NCBI RefSeq assembly: GCF_000010165.1
Contig: NC_012491.1
Location: 5,506,001 to 5,570,000 of the forward strand
Reading direction: 5' to 3'
Length of the DNA stretch: 64,000 nt
Source of the DNA: Brevibacillus brevis NBRC 100599
GTDB lineage: Bacteria; Bacillota; Bacilli; Brevibacillales; Brevibacillaceae
Positions 55,487-64,000 of this stretch are shown one piece after another. Made by a program: the position numbers and the translations under genes. The first letter of the stretch is position 1, and each line of letters opens with the position of its first letter. The notes beneath the pieces were generated by a model. The model worked only from the letters and a program-made list of their open reading frames with translations, ran no database searches and was not told where the DNA came from.

Positions 55487-57355
55487 ATGAACAAGCTTAA
55501 AACCCCTTTCTTATGGAAAAAGAAACGCTCAAAAAAGGAAATCACACAAGTGTTATTTCCAGATCAAATATTAAAAGCATTTTTTCATTTTACGACGGAT
55601 GCCATCTCGATTAGTGATCTCGATAACAATATCGTCTTGGTGAATCATGCGTTTGAGCAATACTACGGTTGGTCCATGGAGGAGATTTACGCTTCACCGC
55701 TCTGCTTTATTCCAGAAGAGTACAAGAGCGAGACCAAACAGTTATTTGATGCGGTCAGGAGCATGGGTGTATTACTAACCAATTACGAAACCATCAGGCA
55801 GCGAAAAGATGGCACGAAGATGGATGTCATTCTGTCAGCTGCTCCAATCAAAGACGAAACAGGAAAAATTATTGGTGCTTCCTGTATTACCCGTGACATT
55901 TCCGAACGCAAAAAAATTGAAGAGGCCTTGCGTCAAACCGAAGCCAAATATCGTCTCCTCATCGATCATACCCAGGATATCGTGACGATTTATGATTTAT
56001 CCATGCGACGCATCTATGCCTCCCCATCAATCGAACAATTGGGATTTGTTCCAGCCGAGGTTACTTCCCCTAACAACCTGCAGCTCACACATCCAGAGGA
56101 TATCCCTATGTTCCGGGACAAATTTCAAGAGATCATGGCAACGAAACAACCCGTTCATTTCGAGACGCGCTCTATGGATAGGAATGGAAACGAGGTCTCC
56201 TTCGAAACACGCGGTATCCCCATTTTAAACGCGGTAGGGGACGTCCAAAACGTCATGTTAGTCTCGCGAAATATCACCGAACGCAAATACTCAGAGGCCG
56301 CCTTATTTAAAAGCGAGAATACGAACAAAATCATCTCAGAATACACAGATGATCTTATTCTGATTACGGACAAAAACGGAGATATCCTCTATCTCTCCCC
56401 ATCGCATTCACGTGTAATCGAAACGAGTGAACATTGCCGTCAGCTCACCTTTGCCGAGATTCATCCCGAAGATCGCCAAACTGTCATTGACCACTTTCAT
56501 CTCTTGCTGGCGACCAAGGAAGCAAAGATATGCGAATTCCGTTTCCAGACGAAAAATAACAAATGGATCGTTCTCGAATCAAAGGGTGCCCCCATCCTGA
56601 CGAAAACGGGAGATTGTGATGGCTTTATCATTGTTTCACGGGATATTACAGAACGGCGACATAACGAGGAACTATTACGGAAGGCTGAGAAGCTGTCTGT
56701 GATTGGGGAGCTGGCTGCTGGAATCGCCCATGAGATTCGCAACCCGCTCACATCTTTGAAGGGCTTTATCCAATTTCTTTATCCGAGCATGAATGATAAC
56801 CAGCAGTACGCCGACATCATGCTCTCTGAACTGGACCGAATCAATTTTATTGTGAGTGAATTGCTAGTCTTAGCAAAGCCTCATAGCATTCAAATCAAGC
56901 CTCTTCCGCTCATCCCTTTGCTAGAAAACGTTTTGACACTTTTGAGATCGGAAGCAAATTTGAAAAACATCGATTTTCGGACCGCATTTGCTTACCATCC
57001 AATCATTGCGGGGGAAGAAAACCAGCTCAAGCAGGTCTTTATCAACATCATTAAAAATGCTATCGAAGCGATCGATGGACATGGTGAGGTTGTTATTGCC
57101 ACCACCCTAAAAGACAATCATCAGGTGCTCATTACGCTCACGGATACTGGCTGTGGAATCTCTGAAGAAATGATTCACAAGCTGGGTGCCCCCTTTTTCA
57201 CGACAAAAGAAAACGGAACTGGCCTCGGCCTCATGATCAGCAGCAAAATCATGAAAGACCACAACGGCAGCCTGGAAATTAAAAGCAGAGAGCACGAAGG
57301 TACAATGGTAGAGATAACACTGCCGATTGTTCAGGACCAAATTGGGTCATCCTAG
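55487..57355 (+). CDS. PAS-domain sensor histidine kinase (sporulation-kinase type)
   Basis: A 622-aa soluble kinase. Three PAS domains in a row (about 35-150, 160-275 and 285-405) each end in a DISERK, NITERK or DITERR motif. The kinase core follows: GIAHEIRNPLTSLKGF with the phosphoacceptor His, N-box FINIIKNAIEAID, G1 TDTGCGISEE, and GTGLGLMIS. There is no membrane helix. The layout and HisKA sequence are those of Bacillus sporulation kinases (KinA/KinE group), which feed the Spo0F phosphorelay. No response regulator is adjacent, which fits. The ATG at 55487 follows GGGGGAA. Confidence 0.92.
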   Translation: MNKLKTPFLWKKKRSKKEITQVLFPDQILKAFFHFTTDAISISDLDNNIVLVNHAFEQYYGWSMEEIYASPLCFIPEEYKSETKQLFDAVRSMGVLLTNYETIRQRKDGTKMDVILSAAPIKDETGKIIGASCITRDISERKKIEEALRQTEAKYRLLIDHTQDIVTIYDLSMRRIYASPSIEQLGFVPAEVTSPNNLQLTHPEDIPMFRDKFQEIMATKQPVHFETRSMDRNGNEVSFETRGIPILNAVGDVQNVMLVSRNITERKYSEAALFKSENTNKIISEYTDDLILITDKNGDILYLSPSHSRVIETSEHCRQLTFAEIHPEDRQTVIDHFHLLLATKEAKICEFRFQTKNNKWIVLESKGAPILTKTGDCDGFIIVSRDITERRHNEELLRKAEKLSVIGELAAGIAHEIRNPLTSLKGFIQFLYPSMNDNQQYADIMLSELDRINFIVSELLVLAKPHSIQIKPLPLIPLLENVLTLLRSEANLKNIDFRTAFAYHPIIAGEENQLKQVFINIIKNAIEAIDGHGEVVIATTLKDNHQVLITLTDTGCGISEEMIHKLGAPFFTTKENGTGLGLMISSKIMKDHNGSLEIKSREHEGTMVEITLPIVQDQIGSS

Positions 57356-57390
57356 AAAAGTGTACATCTCATCATCGGTGGAGGTGCCCT

Positions 57391-57525
57391 ATGGATTTTA
57401 CCAAAATGAGCACGAGTGAGTTCGTGGCCAAAATTCGCGAATCCCAAGCGAAAAACCTACGAAGCAGACAGCATCAGGGCTATGGTCATCCCGAAAAGCG
57501 GTTGCCTAGCAAGCAAGGTATTTAA
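57391..57525 (+). CDS. 44-aa small protein, DUF4023-like
   Basis: A short frame with GGTGGAGGTG before the ATG. The peptide begins MDFTKMSTSEFVAKI and ends HPEKRLPSKQGI; the middle is hydrophilic. The pattern EFVxKxxxxQxxxxxxxxHQGxGxPxxxLPxKQ agrees with the DUF4023 family as I remember it. Function unknown. It follows the kinase gene by 35 bases and a strong terminator comes right after it, so it is likely the last gene of that transcript. Confidence 0.8.
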   Translation: MDFTKMSTSEFVAKIRESQAKNLRSRQHQGYGHPEKRLPSKQGI

Positions 57526-57530
57526 CAAGC

Positions 57531-57579
57531 AAAAGCCCACCCGTTAGCTCCTTTGGCTAAAACGAGTGGGCTTTTGTCA
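57531..57579. terminator. Terminator between convergent small genes
   Basis: AAAAGCCCACCCGTT (57531-57545) pairs with AACGAGTGGGCTTTT (57561-57575), one mismatch. It can serve both strands. Confidence 0.88.
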
Positions 57580-57582
57580 TTG

Positions 57583-57702
57583 CTATTGTGGATCCTGTTT
57601 ATTCAGGTTACGATCTCTTTCGGACTTTTGCTTCTGGGTGCCTTGGGTCTTGCTGCTGTGTCCTTGGTTTCCGCCATTCTTGGTATTTCGATTGTTTGAC
57701 AT
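57583..57702 (-). CDS. 39-aa hydrophilic small protein
   Basis: ATG at 57702 with AAGGAAGGGA upstream. The peptide begins MSNNRNTKNGGNQG and ends NLNKQDPQ; it is almost entirely Asn, Gln, Lys, Gly, Ser, with no hydrophobic core. Such composition is common in minor small acid-soluble spore proteins, but I cannot match it to a named one. A longer start at 57768 is in frame but has no ribosome site. It faces the DUF4023-like gene across the terminator at 57531. Confidence 0.65.
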   Translation of the reverse strand: MSNNRNTKNGGNQGHSSKTQGTQKQKSERDRNLNKQDPQ

Positions 57703-57777
57703 CAGAATCCCTTCCTTTTCATTCTGGTATTCATGCCAAACGTAGTATGTCCCAAATGGCTTATTCATAATGAAGAA

Positions 57778-59013
57778 TTACTTCGCTTCACCCATGAATA
57801 CTTTCTTTCCGTCCTCATACTTGTACACGTATACGGAAGCAAAGTCGTTGTCGCCTTTTTCATTGAATGTTACGTTAACGAATTTGCCTTTGTAATCTTT
57901 GGTTTTGTGAACCGCTTCCAGCACTTGTTCACGCGTTGGCTTTTTGCCGCCGTTTGCTTTGATCGCTTCTTCCAGACCGTTCAGCATAACACCCATGGAG
58001 TCATAACCAAACGAAGTGAAGATCCCTACTTTGTTGCCAGTCGCGCTCTCGAAGTCTGTGATCCATTTCTTGCCGTCTTCGGTAGCACCAATATCGCCAA
58101 CCGTGGAAGTAAAGACTACGTTATTGGCATTTTCCGCACCAGCAATTTTCACCATGTCAGCGGAGTCGTAGCCATCGCCACCCATGAAGACACCTTTGAA
58201 GCCTTTTTCACGCGCTTGTTTCACGATGATCCCTGCATCAGAGTAGTATCCACCGAAGTAGATCATCTCTGGATTTTTCGCAAGGATTTGGGTGATGATC
58301 GCACTATAATCCTTCTCGCCTGCTGTTACCCCTTCATAGCCGAGAACTTGTACGCCGTCTTTTTCAAATTGCTTTTTCACTTCTTCCGCAAGACCTTGTC
58401 CATAAGCAGCCTTGTCATGCATAACGAATGCTGTTTTTACATTCAACTGATTTTTAGCAAAAATCGCAGCCTTGGAGCCTTGCTGATCATCACGCGCACA
58501 AATGCGGTGTACGATCTGTTTGCCTTGCTCAGTCAAATCTGAGCCCGTTGCAGAAGGAGATACCATTACGAGCTTCTCTTGCTCGTATTGCGCTGCTGCT
58601 GTGATCGAAGCACCTGTTGTAGCATGGCCTACTACTCCGACTACATCAGGATTCGAAATCAACATTTGTGCGACTGCTACCCCTTGTTTCGGGTCAGCTT
58701 GGTCGTCTTGCGCGGACAATTGAACGTCAAAGCCAAGTGCTTTGAATGCCTCTGCCTTTTCTTTCAACGCATATTCAGCACCAGCTTTTGCTGTGCTTCC
58801 ATAATCAGAATACTGACCAGACATCGGACCAACTACAGCAACAACGAGCTTCTCAGTAGCGCCACTTGCACCGCCCGTGCTTCCTCCGCTATTGTTGCTC
58901 GGCTGTGGTGTCGCGCTTTGGCTACCAGTCCCCGCACCTCCACCGCAGCCCGCGAGCATTGTGCCGAGAGCAAATGTTGCAGCCAGTATCGACAATGATT
59001 TCTGTTTTTTCAT
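57778..59013 (-). CDS. Branched-chain amino acid-type ABC substrate-binding lipoprotein (LivK-like)
   Basis: A 411-aa lipoprotein with lipobox MLAGC, a Gly/Ser-rich linker and a type I periplasmic-binding fold: VVGPMSGQYSDYGSTAKAGAEYALK, SNPDVVGVVGHATTGASITAA, KEKGF and FTSFGYDSMGVML. Family members bind leucine, isoleucine, valine, urea or aromatic acids. No permease or ATPase genes are adjacent, so it either serves a transporter encoded elsewhere or acts as a sensor. The start is preceded by GAGGGGG. Confidence 0.92.
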   Translation of the reverse strand: MKKQKSLSILAATFALGTMLAGCGGGAGTGSQSATPQPSNNSGGSTGGASGATEKLVVAVVGPMSGQYSDYGSTAKAGAEYALKEKAEAFKALGFDVQLSAQDDQADPKQGVAVAQMLISNPDVVGVVGHATTGASITAAAQYEQEKLVMVSPSATGSDLTEQGKQIVHRICARDDQQGSKAAIFAKNQLNVKTAFVMHDKAAYGQGLAEEVKKQFEKDGVQVLGYEGVTAGEKDYSAIITQILAKNPEMIYFGGYYSDAGIIVKQAREKGFKGVFMGGDGYDSADMVKIAGAENANNVVFTSTVGDIGATEDGKKWITDFESATGNKVGIFTSFGYDSMGVMLNGLEEAIKANGGKKPTREQVLEAVHKTKDYKGKFVNVTFNEKGDNDFASVYVYKYEDGKKVFMGEAK

Positions 59014-59117
59014 AGCAAAAATCCCCCTCTTTATTTATGAGCAAACTATGAATCACAATCTTATTGTAGGATATTTTAGAAAATTTGCAATAGAAATGAT
59101 TGAAAGAAGAATCAATA

Positions 59118-59151
59118 AAAAAAACCCTCTATCGCTGTCTGCTAATAGAGG
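59118..59151 (-). terminator. Minus-strand terminator, second of a tandem pair
   Basis: CCTCTAT (59126-59132) and ATAGAGG (59145-59151) pair; on the minus strand GTTTTTTTTATTG follows. Confidence 0.75.
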
Positions 59152-59175
59152 TGTACACAAGTAGTATTGAGGCAA

Positions 59176-59205
59176 ATAGCCACTTCTACGCATAGAAGTG
59201 GCTAT
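59176..59205 (-). terminator. Perfect 13-bp hairpin after the stalk-domain gene
   Basis: ATAGCCACTTCTA (59176-59188) and its complement (59193-59205) enclose a four-base loop. No T-run follows directly; the terminator at 59118-59151 stands 25 bases further on. The pair may act as a double terminator. Confidence 0.7.
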
Positions 59206-59231
59206 CCTCATGAGAAGTATCCCATTGATTA

Positions 59232-59705
59232 TTAGGAATTAATTGGAATGCTCAGCTTGTAAGTGAGCGTTTTTGCATCGTACTCTACTTTTGCACCCAA
59301 TTCTTGGGCAATGAATACGAGGGGCACGAGCACTGCTCCGGTCACTGGACGTGGCGGATTTGCTACACTCGTTTCTTTGCCGTTTTTATAAGCAAAGTTT
59401 TGGTTTTCGTACATACGCAGAGCGTACTTGTTGTCTTTGGCAACCAACAGAGATTTAGTCGTGCTATCCCATGCTGCACTACCACCCAAAGCAATCGCCA
59501 ATGTGCTCGCATTCACATACGCAACACCATTTTCAGTAACGATTTCTTGTGGGAATGGGAACTCCTTGCCGTTTAGCTGAACTTTGATTTTTTGTTGTAC
59601 AGCTGGTGCAGGAGCAGGAGAAGTTTGGGCAAACGCAGCCGTTGCCGCTACACTTCCTGTTAGAAGAGCTGCTGTCAGCATCATTGTAGAAAACTTGCGA
59701 AGCAT
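59232..59705 (-). CDS. Secreted copper amine oxidase N-terminal-domain (stalk) protein
   Basis: A 157-aa exported protein: signal peptide ending ATAAFAQTS, a short Pro/Ala linker, and one copper-amine-oxidase N-terminal-like domain with VQLNGKEFPFPQEIVTENGVAYVN, IALGGSAAWDSTTKSLLV and VPLVFIAQELGAKVEYDAKTLTYKL. In Paenibacillus and Brevibacillus these domains decorate many surface proteins and are thought to bind wall or S-layer partners; no enzyme domain is present. The ATG at 59705 follows GGGGTG. Confidence 0.88.
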   Translation of the reverse strand: MLRKFSTMMLTAALLTGSVAATAAFAQTSPAPAPAVQQKIKVQLNGKEFPFPQEIVTENGVAYVNASTLAIALGGSAAWDSTTKSLLVAKDNKYALRMYENQNFAYKNGKETSVANPPRPVTGAVLVPLVFIAQELGAKVEYDAKTLTYKLSIPINS

Positions 59706-59920
59706 AATAAACACCCCTTAAATATCATGAAATGAATTCCAATTTTGTATGATTCGACATAAATCAACTTTTTCCTTCTTTTTTATCCCATACATTTCCT
59801 ATGTAATTCTCTCTCCAAACATGACAAGACTAGGAAAAAAAATAAATATCCCACGAACAAATGTTTTTGTGCACAACCTGTGCATAACATTGTGGATAAC
59901 TTTCGAAAGTGAGGCTTACT

Positions 59921-60142
59921 ATGGCAGGGGAACGTTTTTTTCTCATTTATCAAGAGGCCAGTGATGAAGAATGCTTATTGACCATTGAACCATACAAAGA
60001 TCAACAGGAGCTGGCGGAAGCCATCAATCAACTTCAAGCCAAACAAGTCGATGAATATACGATTATCAAGGGAAAGAAGATGAAAGCCACGCTGAAACTC
60101 GCCGTCGATTTAACCGAGGCCGATGAGAATTCCAAGGAATGA
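59921..60142 (+). CDS. Uncharacterised 73-aa protein
   Basis: A small soluble protein beginning MAGERFFLIYQEASDEE and ending DLTEADENSKE, with mixed strands and helices and an acidic end. I do not recognise the family. GTGAGG precedes the ATG at 59921. It lies upstream of clpP in the same direction, but the 130-base gap with the CtsR box shows that clpP has its own promoter. Confidence 0.65.
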   Translation: MAGERFFLIYQEASDEECLLTIEPYKDQQELAEAINQLQAKQVDEYTIIKGKKMKATLKLAVDLTEADENSKE

Positions 60143-60215
60143 ATGTTTTCCTTTTCGAGTAGGTTTAGACAGAGGGAATTTGGCAAACATGGTAGTGAGG
60201 GCGCGCACTTATGTG

Positions 60216-60245
60216 TTTGACCTTCATTGACCTTTTGTGTATGAT
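60216..60245 (+). promoter_or_regulatory. clpP promoter with CtsR operator
   Basis: TTTGACC-TTC-ATTGACC (60216-60232) is the tandem heptad recognised by the heat-shock repressor CtsR. It overlaps a good promoter: TTGACC (60217-60222), 17 bases, TATGAT (60240-60245). Confidence 0.88.
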
Positions 60246-60273
60246 ATTGTTACAAAGAGAGGAGGAAGACTAG

Positions 60274-60876
60274 ATGCATATGAATTTAATTCCAACCGTC
60301 ATTGAACAGACAAACCGCGGGGAACGTGCTTACGATATTTATTCCCGCCTGCTCAAAGACCGCATCATCTTTCTGGGAACCCCAATCAACGACACCGTAG
60401 CCAATATCGTTGTGGCACAGTTGTTGTTCCTTCAGGCGGAAGATCCGGAGAAAGACATTCACTTGTACATAAACAGCCCAGGCGGTTCTATTACTGCTGG
60501 TATGGCAATTTACGATACTATGCACTTCATCAAGCCTGATGTATCCACCATTTGTATCGGAATGGCTGCTTCCATGGGAGCATTCCTGCTGGCTGCTGGG
60601 GCAAAAGGCAAGCGCTTTGCTCTGCCAAACAGTGAAGTCATGATCCACCAACCATTGGGTGGCGCACAAGGACAAGCGAGCGACATTGAGATTGCCGCAA
60701 AACGTATCTTGAAGATGCGTGATCATCTGAACACCATCTTGGCTGAACGCACTGGACAGCCTTTGGAGCGCATCCAAAAGGATACCGATCGCGACAACTT
60801 CCTCTCTGCCGCTGAAGCAGTAGAGTACGGATTGATTGACAAAGTCATCACTTCCGAACCGTCTTCGAAAAAATAA
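60274..60876 (+). CDS. clpP: ATP-dependent Clp protease proteolytic subunit
   Basis: A 200-aa serine peptidase of normal length. The triad is visible: Ser at about residue 100 ([11 protein letters not shown]), His at about 125 (VMIHQPLGG) and Asp near 170 ([12 protein letters not shown]). [19 protein letters not shown] forms the substrate-binding strand. It assembles into two heptameric rings and works with ClpC or ClpX, also on tmRNA-tagged proteins. GAGGAGG is eight bases before the first ATG. CtsR control is expected from the operator upstream. Confidence 0.98.
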   Translation: MHMNLIPTVIEQTNRGERAYDIYSRLLKDRIIFLGTPINDTVANIVVAQLLFLQAEDPEKDIHLYINSPGGSITAGMAIYDTMHFIKPDVSTICIGMAASMGAFLLAAGAKGKRFALPNSEVMIHQPLGGAQGQASDIEIAAKRILKMRDHLNTILAERTGQPLERIQKDTDRDNFLSAAEAVEYGLIDKVITSEPSSKK

Positions 60877-60886
60877 GAGCTGTAGA

Positions 60887-60930
60887 AAAAAAAGCACTCG
60901 TGCCTGAACTACCGGCCGAGTGTTTTTTTG
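60887..60930 (+). terminator. Terminator of clpP
   Basis: GCACTCG (60894-60900) pairs with CGAGTGT (60917-60923), one G-U, followed by seven T. Confidence 0.8.
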
Positions 60931-60985
60931 TATGCCGAGCAAACCCCTAGAGGCTTTCCTTGGTCTGCTCAGCTTTTTCGATGAA

Positions 60986-61171
60986 TCATTGTGATACTTC
61001 CATTAACTGACTGACATAGACTGTTCGGCTATGCCCTGGATTTTTTTCCTCATGTACACGTGCTGTTGACGTTTTTTCGTCTACAGCATCGATCCAAACG
61101 GCTTGTCCATCGTACTCTACCTTGATATGGTCGTCGGATTTCATGATGGCTTGTGCTCTTGTTACATTCAT
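60986..61171 (-). CDS. sspH: Small acid-soluble spore protein, H type
   Basis: A 61-aa protein starting MNVTRAQAIMKSDDHIKV and containing VWIDAVDEKTSTARVHEE and NPGHSRTVYVSQLMEV. These are the SspH family features (MNVxRAxxI, the xVDExxxTARV block and the NPG turn). It is made in the forespore and binds in the spore core. The ATG at 61171 has GGGAG about 12 bases upstream, a rather wide spacing. A longer frame to 61204 has no domain support and overlaps the next gene. Confidence 0.88.
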   Translation of the reverse strand: MNVTRAQAIMKSDDHIKVEYDGQAVWIDAVDEKTSTARVHEEKNPGHSRTVYVSQLMEVSQ

Positions 61172-61187
61172 AAGTGACTGACTCCCT

Positions 61188-61370
61188 CTATTGGTCATCG
61201 TCAAGAGCTTGCTTGGCTGACGTAGCCCCTGTCATCGTATCTACTGTCGTTTCTTCAATCAGGCCGTTTTGGTCGGAAACAACTCCGCCCCCCAGTCCCT
61301 CATTCACCATCCGATCAATGTCCATATCATAACAATCGCGGCCCTCGTAACACTTATCACGGTTACTCAT
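61188..61370 (-). CDS. Uncharacterised 60-aa small protein
   Basis: GGAGGAATGAG precedes the ATG. The peptide begins MSNRDKCYEGRDCYDMDIDRMV and continues with a Gly-rich GLGGGVVSD and a Thr-rich stretch ending ALDDDQ. Two Cys five residues apart lie near the N-terminus. It is acidic and soluble. It lies 16 bases upstream of the SspH-like gene in the same direction, so a spore-related role is plausible but unproved. I do not recognise the family. Confidence 0.7.
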   Translation of the reverse strand: MSNRDKCYEGRDCYDMDIDRMVNEGLGGGVVSDQNGLIEETTVDTMTGATSAKQALDDDQ

Positions 61371-61454
61371 GTCTCATTCCTCCTTCAAGCAATATACATG
61401 GTTAGAAATGCCCTGCCCGAAGTGAATTGATACATATTCATCAAGATAACCAAC

Positions 61455-61488
61455 AAAAAAAGACACCTCCCTTAAGGGAAAAGTGTCT
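61455..61488 (-). terminator. Terminator of the rapZ-yvcK-whiA-crh unit
   Basis: AGACACCTCCC pairs with GGGAAAAGTGTCT (61461-61488, with a small internal loop). On the minus strand TTTTTTTGTTGG follows. Confidence 0.8.
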
Positions 61489-61497
61489 CTCGTGACT

Positions 61498-61755
61498 CTA
61501 TTCTTCTTTGCTTACCAGATTCGTAAGGCTGCTGACTGCCTGGGAGGCATCCGGCCCTTCTGCCAAAATGGTAATTTCCGTTCCAGAGCTGATTGCGAGG
61601 CTCATGATACCCATGATGCTTTTCGCATTGACCTTCTTGTTGCCTTTTTCTACGAATACTTCCGATGCAAAACGGTTAGCTTCCTGTACGAAAAAAGCTG
61701 CTGGACGAGCTTGCAAACCGGTCTTTAACTGAACCACGACCTGCTGTTGAACCAT
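61498..61755 (-). CDS. crh: Catabolite repression HPr-like protein Crh
   Basis: An 85-aa HPr-fold protein. Residue 15 is Gln (KTGLQARPA) where HPr has the phosphoryl-carrying His, so it cannot act in the sugar phosphotransferase chain. Ser46 is kept (NAKSIMGIM), the site for HPr kinase. These two facts define Crh, a co-repressor of CcpA that also binds YvcK/methylglyoxal synthase in Bacillus. It follows whiA by 49 bases with GGAGG upstream, as in B. subtilis. Confidence 0.97.
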   Translation of the reverse strand: MVQQQVVVQLKTGLQARPAAFFVQEANRFASEVFVEKGNKKVNAKSIMGIMSLAISSGTEITILAEGPDASQAVSSLTNLVSKEE

Positions 61756-61804
61756 GAATGGACCTCCTTACTTGTAGACTATTATCCTTTAGTATAACAT
61801 GCAT

Positions 61805-62752
61805 CTACATCGAAATATTTTGTTTTTCTCGTATTTTGTCAGCGATTTCGTTAATTTTCCGCAAGCGGTGGTTAATGCCCGATTTGCTCACTACTCCGCT
61901 TGGCACCATCTCGCCCAATTCTTTCAAATTGATGTCAGGATGAGCCACTCGAAGCTCCGCGACCTCGCGCAGACGTTTTGGCAAATTCTCCAATCCCATC
62001 TCTTGATCGATGAGCTGAATATTTTCCATTTGTCTGGTGGCTGCATTCACCGTTTTGTTTATGTTCGCGATTTCACAATTGTGTAAACGGTTTACGGAGT
62101 TCCGCATGTCCTTTACGATTCGGACGTCCTCGAAATACAGCAGCGCCTGATGAGCTCCTATCAAGCTCAAAAACTCTGTAATCTTTTCGCCTTCTTTAAT
62201 ATAGAGAACATACCCTTTTTTCCGCTCGATGCACTTGGCATTTAGTTTATACCGATTGGCGATCTTGGTCAATGCTTCGCAAAAATCCTGATAGGAAGTG
62301 AAAATCTCCAGATGATAGCTGGATGCCTCTGGATGATTCACTGATCCCCCCGCCAAAAAAGCCCCCCGCAAATAAGCAGCGCGGCAGCATGACTTTTTCA
62401 CGATCTCTGGAGCGATTCCTGGGATAAACGACAGGCTTTGATCCATGATGCCCAAGTCTTGCAGGATCTCATTGGCCTTATTCGGAATACGCACAATGTA
62501 GACGTTGTTTTTTTTCAAACGCATTTTTTTGCGAACTAGCAATTCAGCGTGTATCTGAAACAACCTCTTGATTAACGTGTAAATGCGTCGGGCAATCGCC
62601 GCGTTCTCTGTCGTCACATCCAGCACCAGTCGTCCGGCTCCAAACTGCAGACTTCCATTCATCCGAATCAAGGCTGAGAGCTCTGCCTTGCTGCAGCAAT
62701 CGGCACCCTCCATCATGGTAAGCTCTTTTTTGGTATGCGCGGCGAATGACAT
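61805..62752 (-). CDS. whiA: DNA-binding protein WhiA
   Basis: A 315-aa protein with the LAGLIDADG-like N-terminal fold ([40 protein letters not shown]-type core) and the C-terminal helix-turn-helix ([37 protein letters not shown]). It affects division and chromosome segregation in Bacillus and sporulation in Streptomyces. The ATG at 62752 has AAGGAG upstream inside the end of yvcK; a GTG three codons earlier is too close to it. Confidence 0.97.
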   Translation of the reverse strand: MSFAAHTKKELTMMEGADCCSKAELSALIRMNGSLQFGAGRLVLDVTTENAAIARRIYTLIKRLFQIHAELLVRKKMRLKKNNVYIVRIPNKANEILQDLGIMDQSLSFIPGIAPEIVKKSCCRAAYLRGAFLAGGSVNHPEASSYHLEIFTSYQDFCEALTKIANRYKLNAKCIERKKGYVLYIKEGEKITEFLSLIGAHQALLYFEDVRIVKDMRNSVNRLHNCEIANINKTVNAATRQMENIQLIDQEMGLENLPKRLREVAELRVAHPDINLKELGEMVPSGVVSKSGINHRLRKINEIADKIREKQNISM

Positions 62753-62760
62753 CGACTTCA

Positions 62761-63771
62761 CTACTCCTTCTCTATCTTCAGCACCTTCCGTCTTCGTTTG
62801 ACAAGTGACACAACCTGCTTGCTGACAGCATGTGCATCGTGACGTAGGTATCCGTCCTCAAATGTGACTAACGGCTTCGCCACTACATGCAGACCGAGTT
62901 GGCGCAATCGCTTTGAGTCACATCGGACAGGAGCTGCTCCTTTTTCCGCGTATTTGTCCAATACATGGGTAGGCAGCTCGGCTGAATTGACAATGATCGT
63001 ATCCAGAAATGGTTTATCTACATGTTCATACATGACATTCACGTGCCTGGATGCAGAAAAACCGTCTGTCTCCCCTGGTTGTGTCATGACGTTACAAATG
63101 TAGATTTTTGGGGCTTGTGCGCATGTAATCGCTTCAAATAACCCTCGTACTAATAAATTGGGCAGGATGCTCGTGTACAAGCTGCCAGGCCCAATCAAAA
63201 TGGCATCCGCGTCGGCAATCGCCATCAGGGCTTCGCTCAGAGGAACAGCATCCTCTGGATCAAGGAACACCCGCTTGATTTCTTTGCCAGTCAACGGTAT
63301 TTGGGATTCTCCGATTACGAGAGATCCATCTGTCATTTCCGCTTTCAACTGAATCGATTGCGTGGAAGCTGGCAATACATCTCCACGCACTGCCAAAACC
63401 CCGCTTAATGTTTTGACTGCGGTGACAAAATCTCCAGTGATTTCGTTCATCGCTGCAAGTAATAGATTTCCCAAATTATGCCCGGCTAATCCCGTGCCTG
63501 TGGAAAAACGATATTGCATGACTTTTTCCATCAACGGCTCTGTATCGGCCAGAGCAGTCAAGACGTTTCGAATGTCGCCAGGTGGAAGCATATCCATTTC
63601 TTCTCGCAAACGTCCAGAGCTTCCCCCATCGTCTGCTACCGTCACAATCGCTGTAATATGCACTGGCTCGTGCTTCAAACCGCGTAAAAGGACGGATAGA
63701 CCCGTTCCTCCGCCAATAACGACTATCCGTAATGGCCTTGACTGTAGCCTCCCGACTCCCTTAGTAGGCAT
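62761..63771 (-). CDS. yvcK: Gluconeogenesis factor YvcK (CofD-like)
   Basis: A 336-aa protein with a nucleotide-sugar-binding start [17 protein letters not shown], then [36 protein letters not shown] and [14 protein letters not shown]. YvcK binds UDP-GlcNAc and is needed for growth on gluconeogenic carbon and for cell-wall shape. GAGGTGACAT precedes the ATG. The order rapZ-yvcK-whiA-crh is the standard Bacillales arrangement. Confidence 0.97.
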   Translation of the reverse strand: MPTKGVGRLQSRPLRIVVIGGGTGLSVLLRGLKHEPVHITAIVTVADDGGSSGRLREEMDMLPPGDIRNVLTALADTEPLMEKVMQYRFSTGTGLAGHNLGNLLLAAMNEITGDFVTAVKTLSGVLAVRGDVLPASTQSIQLKAEMTDGSLVIGESQIPLTGKEIKRVFLDPEDAVPLSEALMAIADADAILIGPGSLYTSILPNLLVRGLFEAITCAQAPKIYICNVMTQPGETDGFSASRHVNVMYEHVDKPFLDTIIVNSAELPTHVLDKYAEKGAAPVRCDSKRLRQLGLHVVAKPLVTFEDGYLRHDAHAVSKQVVSLVKRRRKVLKIEKE

Positions 63772-63849
63772 ATGTCACCTCATTATTTCTAATACATATA
63801 CCACAGGTGGCTTTTTATGCACGCTTCAGTCTTTCCTGCCATCTTATGC

Positions 63850-64000
63850 TCATTTGTTCTTTTCCATGTCTCGATGACTAACACGGACAGAAAAATCTTT
63901 GCCAAAGGCTTCTCCCAAATGTTCTGCAATGGCGACCGAGCGATGCTTGCCACCGGTGCATCCGATTCCTATCACAAGTTGACTTTTTCCTTCTCGCTGG
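63850..64000 (-). CDS. rapZ: RNase adapter/nucleotide-binding protein RapZ (YvcJ), C-terminal fragment
   Basis: The last 49 codons are present; the rest lies beyond the window. The fragment reads [20 protein letters not shown], the most conserved block of the RapZ/YvcJ family, and ends [10 protein letters not shown]. In Bacillus YvcJ binds and hydrolyses nucleotides and influences competence; in enterobacteria RapZ guides RNase E. Its position before yvcK confirms the call. A 78-base gap separates it from yvcK. Confidence 0.95.
   Translation of the reverse strand, partial: QREGKSQLVIGIGCTGGKHRSVAIAEHLGEAFGKDFSVRVSHRDMEKNK

Overview
The window looks like chromosome of a low-to-mid GC, spore-forming Firmicute, most likely Brevibacillus or a close Paenibacillales relative. 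The reasons are the order rapZ-yvcK-whiA-crh followed by small spore-protein genes and clpP, a CggR-controlled glycolytic operon, rnr-smpB-ssrA, Fur boxes of the Bacillus type, strong AGGAGG ribosome sites and frequent TTG/GTG starts. No rRNA, insertion sequence, phage module or CRISPR array is visible.

Layout. 1-11.3 kb: an OmpR-type two-component pair (kinase cut by the edge), a MalT-like LuxR regulator, a TPR-like protein, an RDD membrane protein, an S9 peptidase, a diguanylate cyclase and a prolyl 4-hydroxylase homologue. 11.3-16.2 kb: brnQ, then two tiny paralogous peptides ahead of a 492-aa HExxH protein (a candidate peptide-modification or peptide-signalling locus), and two small membrane proteins. 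16.2-19.1 kb: an AT-rich accessory patch with a nuclease-like gene, flanked by an intact gene and a 3'-truncated copy of the same gene, and containing a decayed copy of the 3' part of ssrA. 19.2-24.2 kb: a six-gene operon joining ApbE flavin transferase, two heme/ferric-reductase-like membrane proteins, a two-component system and a repeat-rich secreted protein, with OmpR-type direct repeats over its promoter. 24.5-31 kb: DUF3231 protein, ssrA, smpB, rnr, secG, cytochrome c.

31-39.2 kb: FetAB, an ECF sigma factor with a DUF4309-type membrane partner, and a Fur-controlled siderophore importer (binding protein divergent from two permeases and an ATPase). Two long nested palindromes lie back to back between the second permease and the ATPase. 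39.3-49.9 kb: eno-gpmI-tpiA-pgk-gap, a NhaC-type antiporter, cggR, then glutaredoxin and rpoN. A third palindrome of the same family lies upstream of cggR. 50-59.7 kb: tRNA-Arg(CCG), two tandem secreted PPC-like proteins, a second Fur-controlled siderophore importer that lacks an ATPase, a PAS histidine kinase, several very small genes, a LivK-like binding protein and a copper-amine-oxidase-N-domain protein. 59.9-64 kb: clpP under a CtsR box, SspH-like and another small gene, crh, whiA, yvcK and the end of rapZ.

Working together: carbon flow (CggR operon, Crh, YvcK), iron (two importers, FetAB exporter, Fur boxes), and trans-translation/quality control (ssrA, smpB, rnr, clpP) dominate. The most unusual items are the three-member family of structured palindromes, in which the stems differ completely but pair perfectly while the unpaired arms are conserved, and the two-peptide/HExxH locus. 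All functional calls come from reading the sequence; no database search was run.
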